A stretch of DNA of 64,000 nt, taken from Flavobacterium celericrescens (GTDB taxonomy: Bacteria > Bacteroidota > Bacteroidia > Flavobacteriales > Flavobacteriaceae). This document shows, piece after piece, positions 50,520 through 58,573 of this stretch. Each line of letters begins with the position of its first letter. Position 1 is the stretch's first letter. The position numbers and the translations under genes are program-made. The notes beneath the pieces were generated by a model. That model was not told the origin of the DNA. It made no database searches and saw only the letters and a list, made by a program, of their open reading frames with translations. The stretch is from positions 62,001 to 126,000 of the forward strand of contig NZ_JAAJBV010000005.1 of assembly GCF_011392075.1 (NCBI RefSeq), given 5' to 3'.

Positions 50520-51242
50520 TCATCGAATTATGATTTTAGTCATATTCTGATTGATATACTTTTCCGAAATAGATTGCGAATCGGGTAGTGATGCAATGGT
50601 ATTTTGATAGTTTCTGAAATTTTGAACGTAATAGTTTTTGTCGTAACCTAATTCCAATAAAATTTGCTGCATTGATGCAATATCCTTAGGATTTAATAAA
50701 CAGAAATGATAAGTTGTTCGAATTTCAAATGGAATTGAACTCGCTTGAAGTAATTCAAAGCAACTTATAAATTGAGAATAAAAATCCGATTTCGTAATCG
50801 CAAAGAATTTCTCTTTCGGACCTTTAAAATCTAGTGCTACATAATCGATGAATTGTTCTTTAATTAATTTTTCAAGTACTTTTGGCTGACTTCCATTGGT
50901 ATCAACTTTAATTAAAAAACCTAAACTTTTGACTAATTTGATAAATGGAATAATGTCTTTATGAATCAAACATTCGCCACCACTAAGCACAACAGCATCT
51001 AACAGGTTTCTTCTGGTTTTTAAAAAAGAAAATATTTCGGAAAAGTAAAACAAGCCTTTTCCGAAAACTATTTCTGGATTGTAACAATAATCACATTTCA
51101 TATTGCACCCTGCAAACCATAAGATGCAAGCTGATTTATCAGGATAATCTAACAGTGTGAAGGGTGTAAAACTATGAATGGCTTTTTTGTTTAGAAAATC
51201 AAGATTTACATTCTCTAAAGTGGGTTCGTTGTTTGTGTTCAC
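50520..51242 (-). CDS. nrdG: Anaerobic ribonucleotide reductase activase NrdG
   Basis: Radical-SAM protein (about 240 residues) with CNMKCDYC (CxxxCxxC) near 46-53 and the GGE motif in LSGGECL. It generates the glycyl radical on NrdD. Start: no ATG is available; GTG at 51242 is preferred over TTG 51254 but both lie inside the small ORF that encodes the glycyl-radical tail (51199-51363). Overlap suggests coupled translation. Confidence 0.9.
   Translation of the reverse strand: MNTNNEPTLENVNLDFLNKKAIHSFTPFTLLDYPDKSACILWFAGCNMKCDYCYNPEIVFGKGLFYFSEIFSFLKTRRNLLDAVVLSGGECLIHKDIIPFIKLVKSLGFLIKVDTNGSQPKVLEKLIKEQFIDYVALDFKGPKEKFFAITKSDFYSQFISCFELLQASSIPFEIRTTYHFCLLNPKDIASMQQILLELGYDKNYYVQNFRNYQNTIASLPDSQSISEKYINQNMTKIIIR
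50530..50543 (-). promoter_or_regulatory. Anaerobic box before Rrf2 copy 2-nadAB operon
   Basis: Plus-strand ATGAT-TTTA-GTCAT, lying in the 3' end of nrdG. The minus-strand -7 element TAACTTTG (complement of 50501-50508) ends 35.5 bp from the centre, 1 bp short of the common spacing. Confidence 0.7.
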
Positions 51243-51363
51243 CTTTTTTTCCAATATTAAAACTTTCTACGGGTCTATGATAGCCCATTACTCGTGTATA
51301 AACCAAACATTTGGTTCTTTTTTCATTGTGTTGAAGCAAAGCTTCAGAGGTTTGTGTTTGCAT
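51199..51363 (-). CDS. nrdD: Separate C-terminal segment of NrdD bearing the glycyl-radical site
   Basis: A 54-residue ORF from ATG 51363. Its YTRVMGYHRPVESFNIGKK resembles the very C terminus of class III reductases, where the radical glycine sits in an RVxGY context; here it would be Gly27. It starts 20 nt inside the end of the main nrdD ORF in the +1 frame. The main ORF ends after its zinc ribbon without this segment. So it is a split gene, a frameshift site or a sequencing error; the three cannot be told apart here. Confidence 0.75.
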   Translation of the reverse strand: MQTQTSEALLQHNEKRTKCLVYTRVMGYHRPVESFNIGKKGEHKQRTHFRECKS

Positions 51364-53461
51364 AAGATGTTGTGTTTAAGGTTGCTAATAATTCTTCATC
51401 GCATTTAGGACAATATTCGTGTTCGCCATTCAAATAACCGTGTTTTGGACAAACGCTGAAAACAGGAGTTACTGTTATGTATGGCAATTTAAAATTCGTA
51501 ATCACTTTTTTAATGAAATTACGACACGCTTCTACCGAACTTAGTTTTTCGTTCATATATAAGTGTAAAACCGTTCCGCCTGTGTACTGACATTGTAAAT
51601 TGTCTTGTAAAAGTAGAGCTTCGAAAGGATCTTCGGTGTAATCTACTGGTAATTGTGAACTGTTCGTATAGTAAATATTTTCGTCTTCTCCCGCTTGAAT
51701 TATATCGGAATAGCGTTTCTTGTCTTCTTTTGCAAAACGATACGTCGTGCCTTCTGCTGGAGTCGCTTCTAAGTTGTATAAATTGCCTGTTTCTTCTTGA
51801 TAAGCTCTCATTTTGGTTCGAATGTGTTCCAAAATTTCGGTTGCGAATGCCATTCCGTAACCCGAAACGATGTCTTCTTTTCCATTAGTGAAATTTTGAA
51901 TCATTTCGTTAATTCCGTTCACACCAATTGTAGAAAAGTGATTTCTGAAATGAGACAAATAACGTTTGGTATAGGGAAACAATCCTCTATCGTACATTTC
52001 CTGAATAAAAACTCGTTTTTTCTCTAAAGTTGCTTTCGAAATTTCTAACAAACGATCTAAATCAGAATATAATTTGGCTTTGTTTCCTTTGTTCAAATAA
52101 CCCAATCGCGCCATATTAATAGTTACGACACCGATACTTCCCGTCATTTCCGCACTACCGAATAAGCCGTTTCCTCTTTTTAATAATTCGCGTAAATCGA
52201 GTTGTAAACGACAGCACATGCTTCGTACAGCATTGGGTTTGTAAGCATTTGGATTTTCAACTTTATTGCCGTTTTCATCATAAGTATATTGACTACCAAT
52301 GAAATTCTGGAAATAAGACGAACCAATTTTCGCTGTATTTTCGAAAAGAATATCGGTGTTTTCTCCATACCAATCAAACTCTTCGGTAATATTAACCGTT
52401 GGAATAGGGAAGGTGAACGGTTGTCCATGCGCATCGCCTTCGGTCATAACGGTGTAATAGGCTTTGTTGATGAGATTCATATCTTTTTGGAAATGTTCGT
52501 AACGCATTTCGGTTATGTCAGAAACACCTCTTTCTTTAGCTCTTTGTATAAAATCTTCAGAAGTGATTCCTTTGAAAAGATGCTGTTCGTTTCGAGTTGG
52601 GATTTGCTCTTTTAAGTCATCAGGAACTACCCAATCCAAAGTAATATTCGTAAACGGCGATTGTCCCCAACGCGCTGGAACATTCAAGTTGTAGACGAAA
52701 CTTCGAATTGCTTTTAAAACATCGTCATACGATAAATTATCTTTGAAAACATAAGGAGCCAAATAAGTATCAAACGAACTAAACGCTTGAGCACCTGCCC
52801 ATTCGCTTTGTAAAATCCCAAGGAAATTCGCCATTTGTCCTAATGCTTCTCTAAAATGATTCGGAGGACGACTTTCTACTCGACCACGAACGCCGTTAAA
52901 ACCTTCATTTAATAAAACGCGTAAACTCCAACCCGCACAATAACCAGTTAAACAATCTAAGTCGTGAATGTGAATATCGCCATTACGATGTGCGTAGCCT
53001 TCTTCCTTGGAATAGACTTTGTCTAACCAATAATTCGCAATGATCTTTCCTGCGACATTATTCACTAAACCTGCGTTGGAATACGAAGTATTAGCGTTGG
53101 CATTGATGCGCCAATCGGTTTGGTTGGTGTATTCTTCAATGGTTTGGGTACTGTCTACATAAGTACTGTCATCATTTAATCCATTAACGTGTTCACGTTG
53201 AAGTTTTCTTGTATGTCGAAATAACATAAAAGAGCGCATAGCTTCATAATGACCATATTCGTAAAGTGTTTTTTCAATCTTATCTTGAATGTCTTCTACT
53301 GCCCAAGTGTCTTGATGAGACAACAATTGGAACACCGTTTCAATAACTTTTAGGTTTAAAGTTTCGCTTACACTGGCAAAAGCTTTTGTAATGGCTTCTT
53401 CTATTTTGAAAGGTTCAAATGGTAAATACGTGCCATTTCGTTTGATTACAAATTTGTCCAT
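51344..53461 (-). CDS. nrdD: Anaerobic ribonucleoside-triphosphate reductase NrdD, main part
   Basis: 705 residues from ATG 53461 (an upstream TTG at 53491 lies in the -7 promoter element TAAATTTG, complement of 53489-53496). N-terminal ATP-cone (FVIKRNGTYLPFEPFKIEEA), barrel with HDLDCLTGYCAGWSL, and a C-terminal zinc ribbon (CPKHGYLNGEHEYCPKCDEE). The product stops soon after the ribbon and lacks the RVxGY radical motif, which is found in the overlapping ORF at 51199-51363. It makes deoxynucleotides under anoxia. Confidence 0.92.
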   Translation of the reverse strand: MDKFVIKRNGTYLPFEPFKIEEAITKAFASVSETLNLKVIETVFQLLSHQDTWAVEDIQDKIEKTLYEYGHYEAMRSFMLFRHTRKLQREHVNGLNDDSTYVDSTQTIEEYTNQTDWRINANANTSYSNAGLVNNVAGKIIANYWLDKVYSKEEGYAHRNGDIHIHDLDCLTGYCAGWSLRVLLNEGFNGVRGRVESRPPNHFREALGQMANFLGILQSEWAGAQAFSSFDTYLAPYVFKDNLSYDDVLKAIRSFVYNLNVPARWGQSPFTNITLDWVVPDDLKEQIPTRNEQHLFKGITSEDFIQRAKERGVSDITEMRYEHFQKDMNLINKAYYTVMTEGDAHGQPFTFPIPTVNITEEFDWYGENTDILFENTAKIGSSYFQNFIGSQYTYDENGNKVENPNAYKPNAVRSMCCRLQLDLRELLKRGNGLFGSAEMTGSIGVVTINMARLGYLNKGNKAKLYSDLDRLLEISKATLEKKRVFIQEMYDRGLFPYTKRYLSHFRNHFSTIGVNGINEMIQNFTNGKEDIVSGYGMAFATEILEHIRTKMRAYQEETGNLYNLEATPAEGTTYRFAKEDKKRYSDIIQAGEDENIYYTNSSQLPVDYTEDPFEALLLQDNLQCQYTGGTVLHLYMNEKLSSVEACRNFIKKVITNFKLPYITVTPVFSVCPKHGYLNGEHEYCPKCDEELLATLNTTSYANTNL

Positions 53462-53752
53462 ATTGCAGAATTTTATTGTGGTATGAAGCAAATTTAGATA
53501 TTAAAAAGACTTTTTAGTCTTGTTTGAATAAATAGTAATCAACAATTTAATGGTAATTATTGTTAATAAGTTGTTTTGTAAATAATTATTTATAATCCAC
53601 TCATAATTGTAAACGAATATATTTTGCTATTTAAAAAAAGATGAAGTAAATTGATTCTATAAATGATCAAAAAATAGATAGTTTAGTTATTGGTTGTCTG
53701 TTGATTTGGTTCAATAATTAATTTTTGAGAATATTTATTTTTATTTATATGG

Positions 53753-53770
53753 TTTACGGTTTTCCGTAAA
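53753..53770. promoter_or_regulatory. TTTACGG-TTTT-CCGTAAA palindrome
   Basis: Perfect 7-bp arms around TTTT. No gene with a clear start follows until 54179. It may be an operator or a small hairpin in the gap (53462-54178) after nrdD. Nothing else in that gap is recognised apart from the hairpin at 53815 and a doubtful short ORF. Confidence 0.5.
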
Positions 53771-53814
53771 ATTTATTGAAACCCTTTATTTACTTTAGCT
53801 CCCGAAGGTACCCC

Positions 53815-53852
53815 CGTAAAAATACCTGGTTTGAAAATCAGGTATTTTTACG
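53815..53852. other. 14-bp perfect inverted repeat
   Basis: CGTAAAAATACCTG and CAGGTATTTTTACG flank GTTTGAAAAT. No T-run follows at once, so terminator activity is doubtful. It could mark the left boundary of the integrated element or be a structured RNA. Confidence 0.5.
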
Positions 53853-53877
53853 TGTTGTTTAGCACCTTTTTTTTCTT

Positions 53878-53994
53878 ATGTTTGAAAGTAAGTTTTTTAT
53901 GACAATGGTTAATCGGAATCCAGAACAAATCTTTCGAGATGTAATAGATAAGCAGTTGTTTGCTAGCGATAGTGTGATATATAATAAGACGTAA
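53878..53994 (+). CDS. Doubtful short ORF (38 aa)
   Basis: Encodes MFESKFFMTMVNRNPEQIFR followed by 18 residues. Mixed composition and no hydrophobic bias; no family recognised. It may be the remnant of a larger gene at the left side of the island. Confidence 0.2.
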   Translation: MFESKFFMTMVNRNPEQIFRDVIDKQLFASDSVIYNKT

Positions 53995-54178
53995 ATTAAC
54001 TTAGTGTATAGAGTACCAAAAATATTCAGCAGATTAAAGATTTATAAAAAACAATACGCAACAATAGTTGAGCATATCTACCCATAAAACATCTAGCTAT
54101 GTTAAACTAAATAGCAAAAAAAATGAGCATATAAATAAGTTGTAGGCAATGCTTTAGAACATCCAAAACATTAATACT

Positions 54179-54697
54179 ATGGAACAAATTATCGATTTTT
54201 TTAATCATCCTTTTTTTATAATAATTGGAGGAATTACTACACTAATAGCAATTATTAGCTTTGTATATGGAGTATATATAATCTTGAGCGGTGTTATTCC
54301 TGTTTGGATACGATTAGGTAAAGGATTATCAAATAAAAAAATTGCCTTATATGCTGAAAATGAATACGAAAGCCTAAAAAGTTTACTAATTGATTCTGGC
54401 TTGTTTAAAGCTAAAAACATTGAAAAAATCAGCCGTGATTCTATGGCAAAAGGCGAACGGTATTCAATGATGTTAGTTAATTACCCAGAGTTTTCAGATA
54501 AAATACCTGAAATACTACAATATAAAAAAGACAGTGATTCATTAATCGTCTATGCTCCGCAAACTGGTGGAAGGTTGGAACCAGATTTAATGAATCAAAT
54601 CAATGATAATCGAAATTCTATAGTTGTCAATTTTAGAGGCAGATTATTAAATGATATAGTAACATCTATAATTACAACTACTTATGAAAAAAGATAG
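54179..54697 (+). CDS. Membrane protein with alpha/beta domain, candidate CBASS effector
   Basis: 172 residues. Residues 11-43 are hydrophobic (FFIIIGGITTLIAIISFVYG and on), enough for one or two membrane helices. The rest alternates strands and helices (KIALYAE, YSMMLVNYP, SLIVYAPQT, SIVVNFRG), like a small Rossmann/receiver fold. Its last 14 nt overlap the CD-NTase-like gene, so the two are co-translated. By analogy with membrane CBASS effectors it may act on the membrane when bound by a cyclic nucleotide. I do not recognise the family. Confidence 0.6.
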   Translation: MEQIIDFFNHPFFIIIGGITTLIAIISFVYGVYIILSGVIPVWIRLGKGLSNKKIALYAENEYESLKSLLIDSGLFKAKNIEKISRDSMAKGERYSMMLVNYPEFSDKIPEILQYKKDSDSLIVYAPQTGGRLEPDLMNQINDNRNSIVVNFRGRLLNDIVTSIITTTYEKR

Positions 54698-56012
54698 AAT
54701 TAATTCACTTTTACGGAGCTTTGTTAAAACTGAATTATCTCCAACGCAAGACGATATTATATTTGTTTCAAAATTATATCAATCTTTCAACGAACTATTA
54801 GGTACAAATAACTGCATTCAAATTGGGTCATATCCGCGATACACAGCTGTTAAACCAATGCACGATTTAGATATATTGTATATCATTGGAGATTGGAATT
54901 CAGCCAACATAATTCCAAAGCAACTTTTAACTGAATTAGCAGAACGGTTTGAAAAAGAATATAAAAATCCAACTAGCTATAAATTGAATATCGAAGTTCA
55001 AACACACTCTATTTCATTTAAGTATATGCTAAATGAAAATGAAATTTTTGCCGTTGATTTGGTTCCAGCACTTAAGTCAGGAATAAACGAATTCGGAAAA
55101 AGCATGTTTTATGTTCCAGAAATAATTAAATTCCATCGAGGAAATAAACGAGCAGATTACTACAAAAATGCAATCGAAACTCATAAAAGTATTGATTGGA
55201 TTAAAACCGATCCAATTGGATATATTGAAGTTGCCGCAAGCATAAACAAGCAAAATAAAGATTTCAGAAAAAGTGTAAAATTTGTAAAAGGATGGAAAAA
55301 TGCTGCTAAGACGAAAAACGAAAATTTTAAATTGAAATCTTTTCATTTAGAGCAATTAATAACTAGAGATTATAAAATTAATTCTTCCCTCGAAATTTTT
55401 GATAGCATATTTAATTTCTTCACAAACCTAAAAAAAGATATAGAAAGTCCCAATATTCGAGATAGAGCTGATGGAACGAAATATATAGACAATTATATAA
55501 AAGATATTACTTCGTCAGAAAGAGAACTAATTCATCAAGCTATTGACGCTATATTAATTGCATTTGAAGAAATTAACGAACAAACTAATATTAAAGACAT
55601 TATACAAAGTGGTTTTTATATAAGACAAAGTTCTATGGAGAATTTTTTGTTTGATCAAAAAATTCCAATTTTAATTGATTCTGACTATACCTTATTAATT
55701 GATGGATTTGTTGAGAAATTAGATGGATTTAGAAAATATCATGCAAATCTAAAAAATGCTGGAGGCGTTGTAGATACAAAAAACAGTATTGACTTTAAAG
55801 TAGTTACAAATAACACAAACTCTCAAGTTCTTAAATGGAAAGTAAAAAATGACAACACATGCTCCGAACCACGAGGAGAAATAAATGACAACAAAACGAG
55901 TAATAATCCCGAAAAAACAGCATTTATTGGTAAGCATTATGTAGATTGTTTTGCAATAAAAAATAATGTCTGTGTTGCCCGTGATAGGGTAAACGTTATT
56001 GTGCGACAGTAG
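54684..56012 (+). CDS. CD-NTase-like nucleotidyltransferase with AGS-C domain
   Basis: 442 residues. The polymerase-beta core has GSYPRYTAVKPMHDLDI (48-64) with Asp61 and Asp63, and the third acid is Asp125 in FAVDLVPAL: the metal triad of cGAS/DncV-like enzymes. Residues about 375-442 (LKWKVKNDNT, RGEI, FIGKHYVDCFAI, RVNVIV) match the AGS-C sensor domain that follows SMODS-type nucleotidyltransferases. It probably makes a cyclic oligonucleotide after phage infection. The product cannot be predicted. No E1/E2, HORMA or TRIP13 partner is present, so a minimal type I layout. Confidence 0.82.
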   Translation: MKKDRINSLLRSFVKTELSPTQDDIIFVSKLYQSFNELLGTNNCIQIGSYPRYTAVKPMHDLDILYIIGDWNSANIIPKQLLTELAERFEKEYKNPTSYKLNIEVQTHSISFKYMLNENEIFAVDLVPALKSGINEFGKSMFYVPEIIKFHRGNKRADYYKNAIETHKSIDWIKTDPIGYIEVAASINKQNKDFRKSVKFVKGWKNAAKTKNENFKLKSFHLEQLITRDYKINSSLEIFDSIFNFFTNLKKDIESPNIRDRADGTKYIDNYIKDITSSERELIHQAIDAILIAFEEINEQTNIKDIIQSGFYIRQSSMENFLFDQKIPILIDSDYTLLIDGFVEKLDGFRKYHANLKNAGGVVDTKNSIDFKVVTNNTNSQVLKWKVKNDNTCSEPRGEINDNKTSNNPEKTAFIGKHYVDCFAIKNNVCVARDRVNVIVRQ

Positions 56013-56151
56013 CACAGCCAACAACACATGCTAAATCTCATGGCTGGGTTTTCGGTAAGTTGTTCGTTCTTTTTTCCAAACTTCGCTCCTAATAATGGAG
56101 AAAATAAAGTTCCCAAGCCGCAACGAGCTCTAGCATGGGAACGTTGTGCAC
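56012..56151 (+). other. Nested imperfect inverted repeat, attC-like
   Basis: Starts at the last base of the CD-NTase gene. GCACA (56012-56016) pairs with TGTGC (56145-56149); CAAC then CATGCTA (to 56033) pairs with TAGCATG (56131-56137) then GTTG; inner GGCT-GGG pairs with CCCAAGCC; CTCC/GGAG forms the tip. Bulges on one arm and position right after a coding region recall integron attC sites. It could also be a structured non-coding RNA. No integrase of the integron type is in the window. Confidence 0.45.
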
Positions 56152-56180
56152 AATTTTAAACCAAAATAACTAAAAAAAAT

Positions 56181-56801
56181 ATGATAAAATTATTCAGAGA
56201 AAAAAAAATTAATGATTTGTTTATAACTGCTGGTCGAAACATTATAAAAAAAGCAGATAGTATTAACGATTATGAATTATTTAATAGTGAAGTTGAAAGT
56301 TTAGCTATAAAAACATTAGCTCCTTTAAAATTGAAACACTTATCAATTGATTTCGAAAATAGAACCGCAGAATCAAAAATGATTGATATTCCTGCTGAAA
56401 ATTTTCCAAGGAATTATGACGTAAGAAGAGGTCAAAAATATCCATGTGCAAGAGTTTCATACTCTTATAATCTTCTAAGTAATAATATTGAATTACTGTC
56501 AGTTTCTCCAATAAATTTTACAATTAGTCAAATTGTTGATACAAATGTTGGTAAAAATAATTTCACTATACATTATCAGACTTTATATGGAAATTTAAAT
56601 TTAACTGATGAAATTAAAAAAGAAATAAAAAATTGGGCAAGTTCGTTAGAAGATGAAATGAAAGAAGTTGTTAAATGTATTAATAAAGAAATTGACACTT
56701 TCAATATTGATATTCTTGAACTTTTAAAAAAAGCTATTGAGGATAGAAAAAACAAAATTATCTCCAAAAAGGATCAAGATAACGATTTAAATGATTTCTA
56801 A
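56181..56801 (+). CDS. Unknown protein (206 aa)
   Basis: No recognised family. Residues 1-60 are helical and charged, 60-140 look like a beta-rich domain (VRRGQKYPCARVSYSYNLLS; INFTISQIVDTNVG), and 145-206 form a charged helix that ends in Lys/Asp repeats. It lies between the attC-like repeat and a terminator, so it may be a single-gene cassette. No signal peptide or membrane helix. Confidence 0.6.
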   Translation: MIKLFREKKINDLFITAGRNIIKKADSINDYELFNSEVESLAIKTLAPLKLKHLSIDFENRTAESKMIDIPAENFPRNYDVRRGQKYPCARVSYSYNLLSNNIELLSVSPINFTISQIVDTNVGKNNFTIHYQTLYGNLNLTDEIKKEIKNWASSLEDEMKEVVKCINKEIDTFNIDILELLKKAIEDRKNKIISKKDQDNDLNDF

Positions 56802-56994
56802 AGAAAAACTTTGCCACAACAGCCGTTTGCTTCAATTACAACTTCCTGATTTTGCATTGGAAAATCAGCTACTGAATGAATTTTTTTGTTATATTTTTAA
56901 TTTGCAGAAGAAATTATAGAAAACATAGAAGCAGCTTTAGATAGTTTTTAGCTATTATTGCGAGTTTGAAGGGGTAACCTTATGAATTTAAATT

Positions 56995-57033
56995 AAAACT
57001 AGTATCTGCTCAGGTTTGATACTAGTTTTTTTG
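56995..57033 (+). terminator. Terminator after the 206-residue gene
   Basis: AAAACTAGTATC and GATACTAGTTTT around an 11-nt loop, followed by T-rich sequence. Confidence 0.8.
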
Positions 57034-57160
57034 TTTTTATAGAATTTATTATTAAATGTTTTTTCAATTAGATAATAAACTTTAAAGTATATTAATTTCA
57101 GTTTAATTGTTTCTTTGTAGCTTTTCAAATTTCTTATTAATTAGTTTCTATTTATATAGA

Positions 57161-57298
57161 TTTACTACTTTCTTCTACTACTATTTACTACTTTTTCTAC
57201 TACTATTTACTACTTTTTTCTATTACGATTTACTTCTTTTTTTCTATTACGATTTACTACTTTTTCTACTACTATTTACTACTTTTTTTCTACTACGA
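57161..57298 (+). repeat. Six-copy 22-24 bp pyrimidine tandem repeat
   Basis: Unit TTTACTAC-T(n)-CTACTA(or G)A in six copies: 57161-57183, 57184-57205, 57206-57228, 57229-57252, 57253-57274, 57275-57298. Copies vary in T-run length and in ACTA or ACGA ends. An 80-codon ORF across it (57107-57349) is only Phe/Leu/Tyr from the repeat and is not counted as a gene. It precedes the gene at 57415; a 13-bp hairpin (57354-57385) lies between. Confidence 0.88.
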
Positions 57299-57414
57299 TT
57301 TTCCATCTTTTCTTTTTTTTTCGACTTATTTCTTATTAATATTTTTTAATGATAATAAAAGTTTGTTTTATTACAAACTTTTATTTAAATTCGTATTCTA
57401 AAATAATATAACAA

Positions 57415-58323
57415 ATGATTAATGTTACAGATTACTTCTATGTTTTAGAAAAAGCACCTGATTTAGTTGATAAAATTCAGGAAAAAGTGTTTTTAAAAAC
57501 AGAAATTGATGTAGTTTATTCTGATATAAAAAATTGGGAAAGATTTAATTTGTTATCTGAATATGACGAATCCAAAAAGGGTAACTGGAATAAAATTAGT
57601 TATTCTGAATATGTATGGATAAGAATTGTAGAACAATTAAAAGATTTTGGATGTAGTAATGAAGATATTATACTATTAAAAAAATATCTTGTTAGTAAAT
57701 ATAAAGTAAATGATTACTTAGTATTATTAAGTGAAATAAAGAAAATCATAGGAAATAAAAATTTTGAAGTATATGATCAGTTTTATACTGAATTAAGCGA
57801 ATCAGATCCTGAAAAAGAATTTAATTTTAATATGTTAGATATTCTTATAGTAAATGTGATTTATTATGGTGAACAACTTTCTTTATTTATAAGAAAAGAT
57901 GATTCAAGTTTTTTTCTACCTTTTTCTAGTACTATGTTAAAAGAATATAGTAATTCTGGAGTTACGAGTTTAGTTGATGATTTTCTAAATTTTCCATTTT
58001 ATAATATTCCACTAAGTAATTATGTATCTAAATTTTTAAGTAATAAAAAAGAATCAGAAAATGTTTTTTTTACTATGATACTATCGGAACAAGAAAGTAA
58101 ATTACTAAAAATTATAAGAAAGAATTTTGAAAAAATTAAACAATTAAAAGTAAAATATAAAACAGGTAATATCGAATTAGTTGAGGTTACTACTATAAAA
58201 AAAGTCGCATTAGAAAGTAAAATTATCAATCACATAAAAAAAGCAGATTACAAAAAAATTACTATTGATATAGCTAATGGAAATATAGTAAATTTTGAAG
58301 ATACTGAAAAAATAAAATTATGA
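57415..58323 (+). CDS. MerR-like HTH protein of the element, unknown role
   Basis: 302 residues. Residues 35-90 (DIKNWERFNLLSEYD, WNKISYSEYVWIRIVEQLKD, FGCSNEDIILLKKYL) read like a MerR-type helix-turn-helix. The rest is helical with a small beta-rich end (KKITIDIANGNIVNFED). It lies two genes ahead of the serine recombinase and may regulate the element. The HTH assignment is moderate; no effector domain recognised. Confidence 0.55.
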   Translation: MINVTDYFYVLEKAPDLVDKIQEKVFLKTEIDVVYSDIKNWERFNLLSEYDESKKGNWNKISYSEYVWIRIVEQLKDFGCSNEDIILLKKYLVSKYKVNDYLVLLSEIKKIIGNKNFEVYDQFYTELSESDPEKEFNFNMLDILIVNVIYYGEQLSLFIRKDDSSFFLPFSSTMLKEYSNSGVTSLVDDFLNFPFYNIPLSNYVSKFLSNKKESENVFFTMILSEQESKLLKIIRKNFEKIKQLKVKYKTGNIELVEVTTIKKVALESKIINHIKKADYKKITIDIANGNIVNFEDTEKIKL

Positions 58324-58399
58324 TACTGAAAAACTCAGATCTATAAATAAATAGTAAGCTTATCGTAGAAAGCGAAAGTGATGCACATGTCTAATTAAC

Positions 58400-58573
58400 A
58401 TGGTTTCATTTAAAGAATGTAAAAAAATATTAAACAAAAAAGGGACTAAATATTCAGATGAGAGTATTAAAGAGATTAAAGAACTATTAGAGTTTTATGC
58501 AAAATTAACTGTTGAAGAATTTTATAAAAAAAATAATTATGAAAAGAGCAGTCATAATGTGTCGTGTAAGTAG
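58400..58573 (+). CDS. Small helical protein preceding the recombinase (57 aa)
   Basis: Encodes MVSFKECKKILNKKGTKYSD then a helix (ESIKEIKELLEFYAKL). It overlaps the recombinase start by 35 nt. Short proteins of this kind (KK-x-LN...YSDEEI...) are often found before Bacteroidota serine recombinases. A role as accessory or directionality factor is possible but unproven. Confidence 0.55.
   Translation: MVSFKECKKILNKKGTKYSDESIKEIKELLEFYAKLTVEEFYKKNNYEKSSHNVSCK

Noticed and set aside
53515..53540. Anaerobic box before nrdD
   Set aside because: The -7 element TAAATTTG is good, but the position expected for the box shows no ATGAT/ATCAT palindrome, so nrdD was not added to the regulon.
53462..54178. 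Left attachment site as a direct repeat of the ssrA 3' end
   Set aside because: I looked for GGAGTCGGAGAGAATCGAAC-like sequence through the gap and the island and did not find it. The left boundary is left open.
57161..57298. Possible CRISPR array
   Set aside because: The repeats are directly adjacent with no unique spacers, are low in complexity, and no cas genes are nearby.
57107..57349. 80-codon plus-strand ORF
   Set aside because: The product is almost only Phe, Leu and Tyr and results from the pyrimidine-rich tandem repeat. It has no credible protein character.
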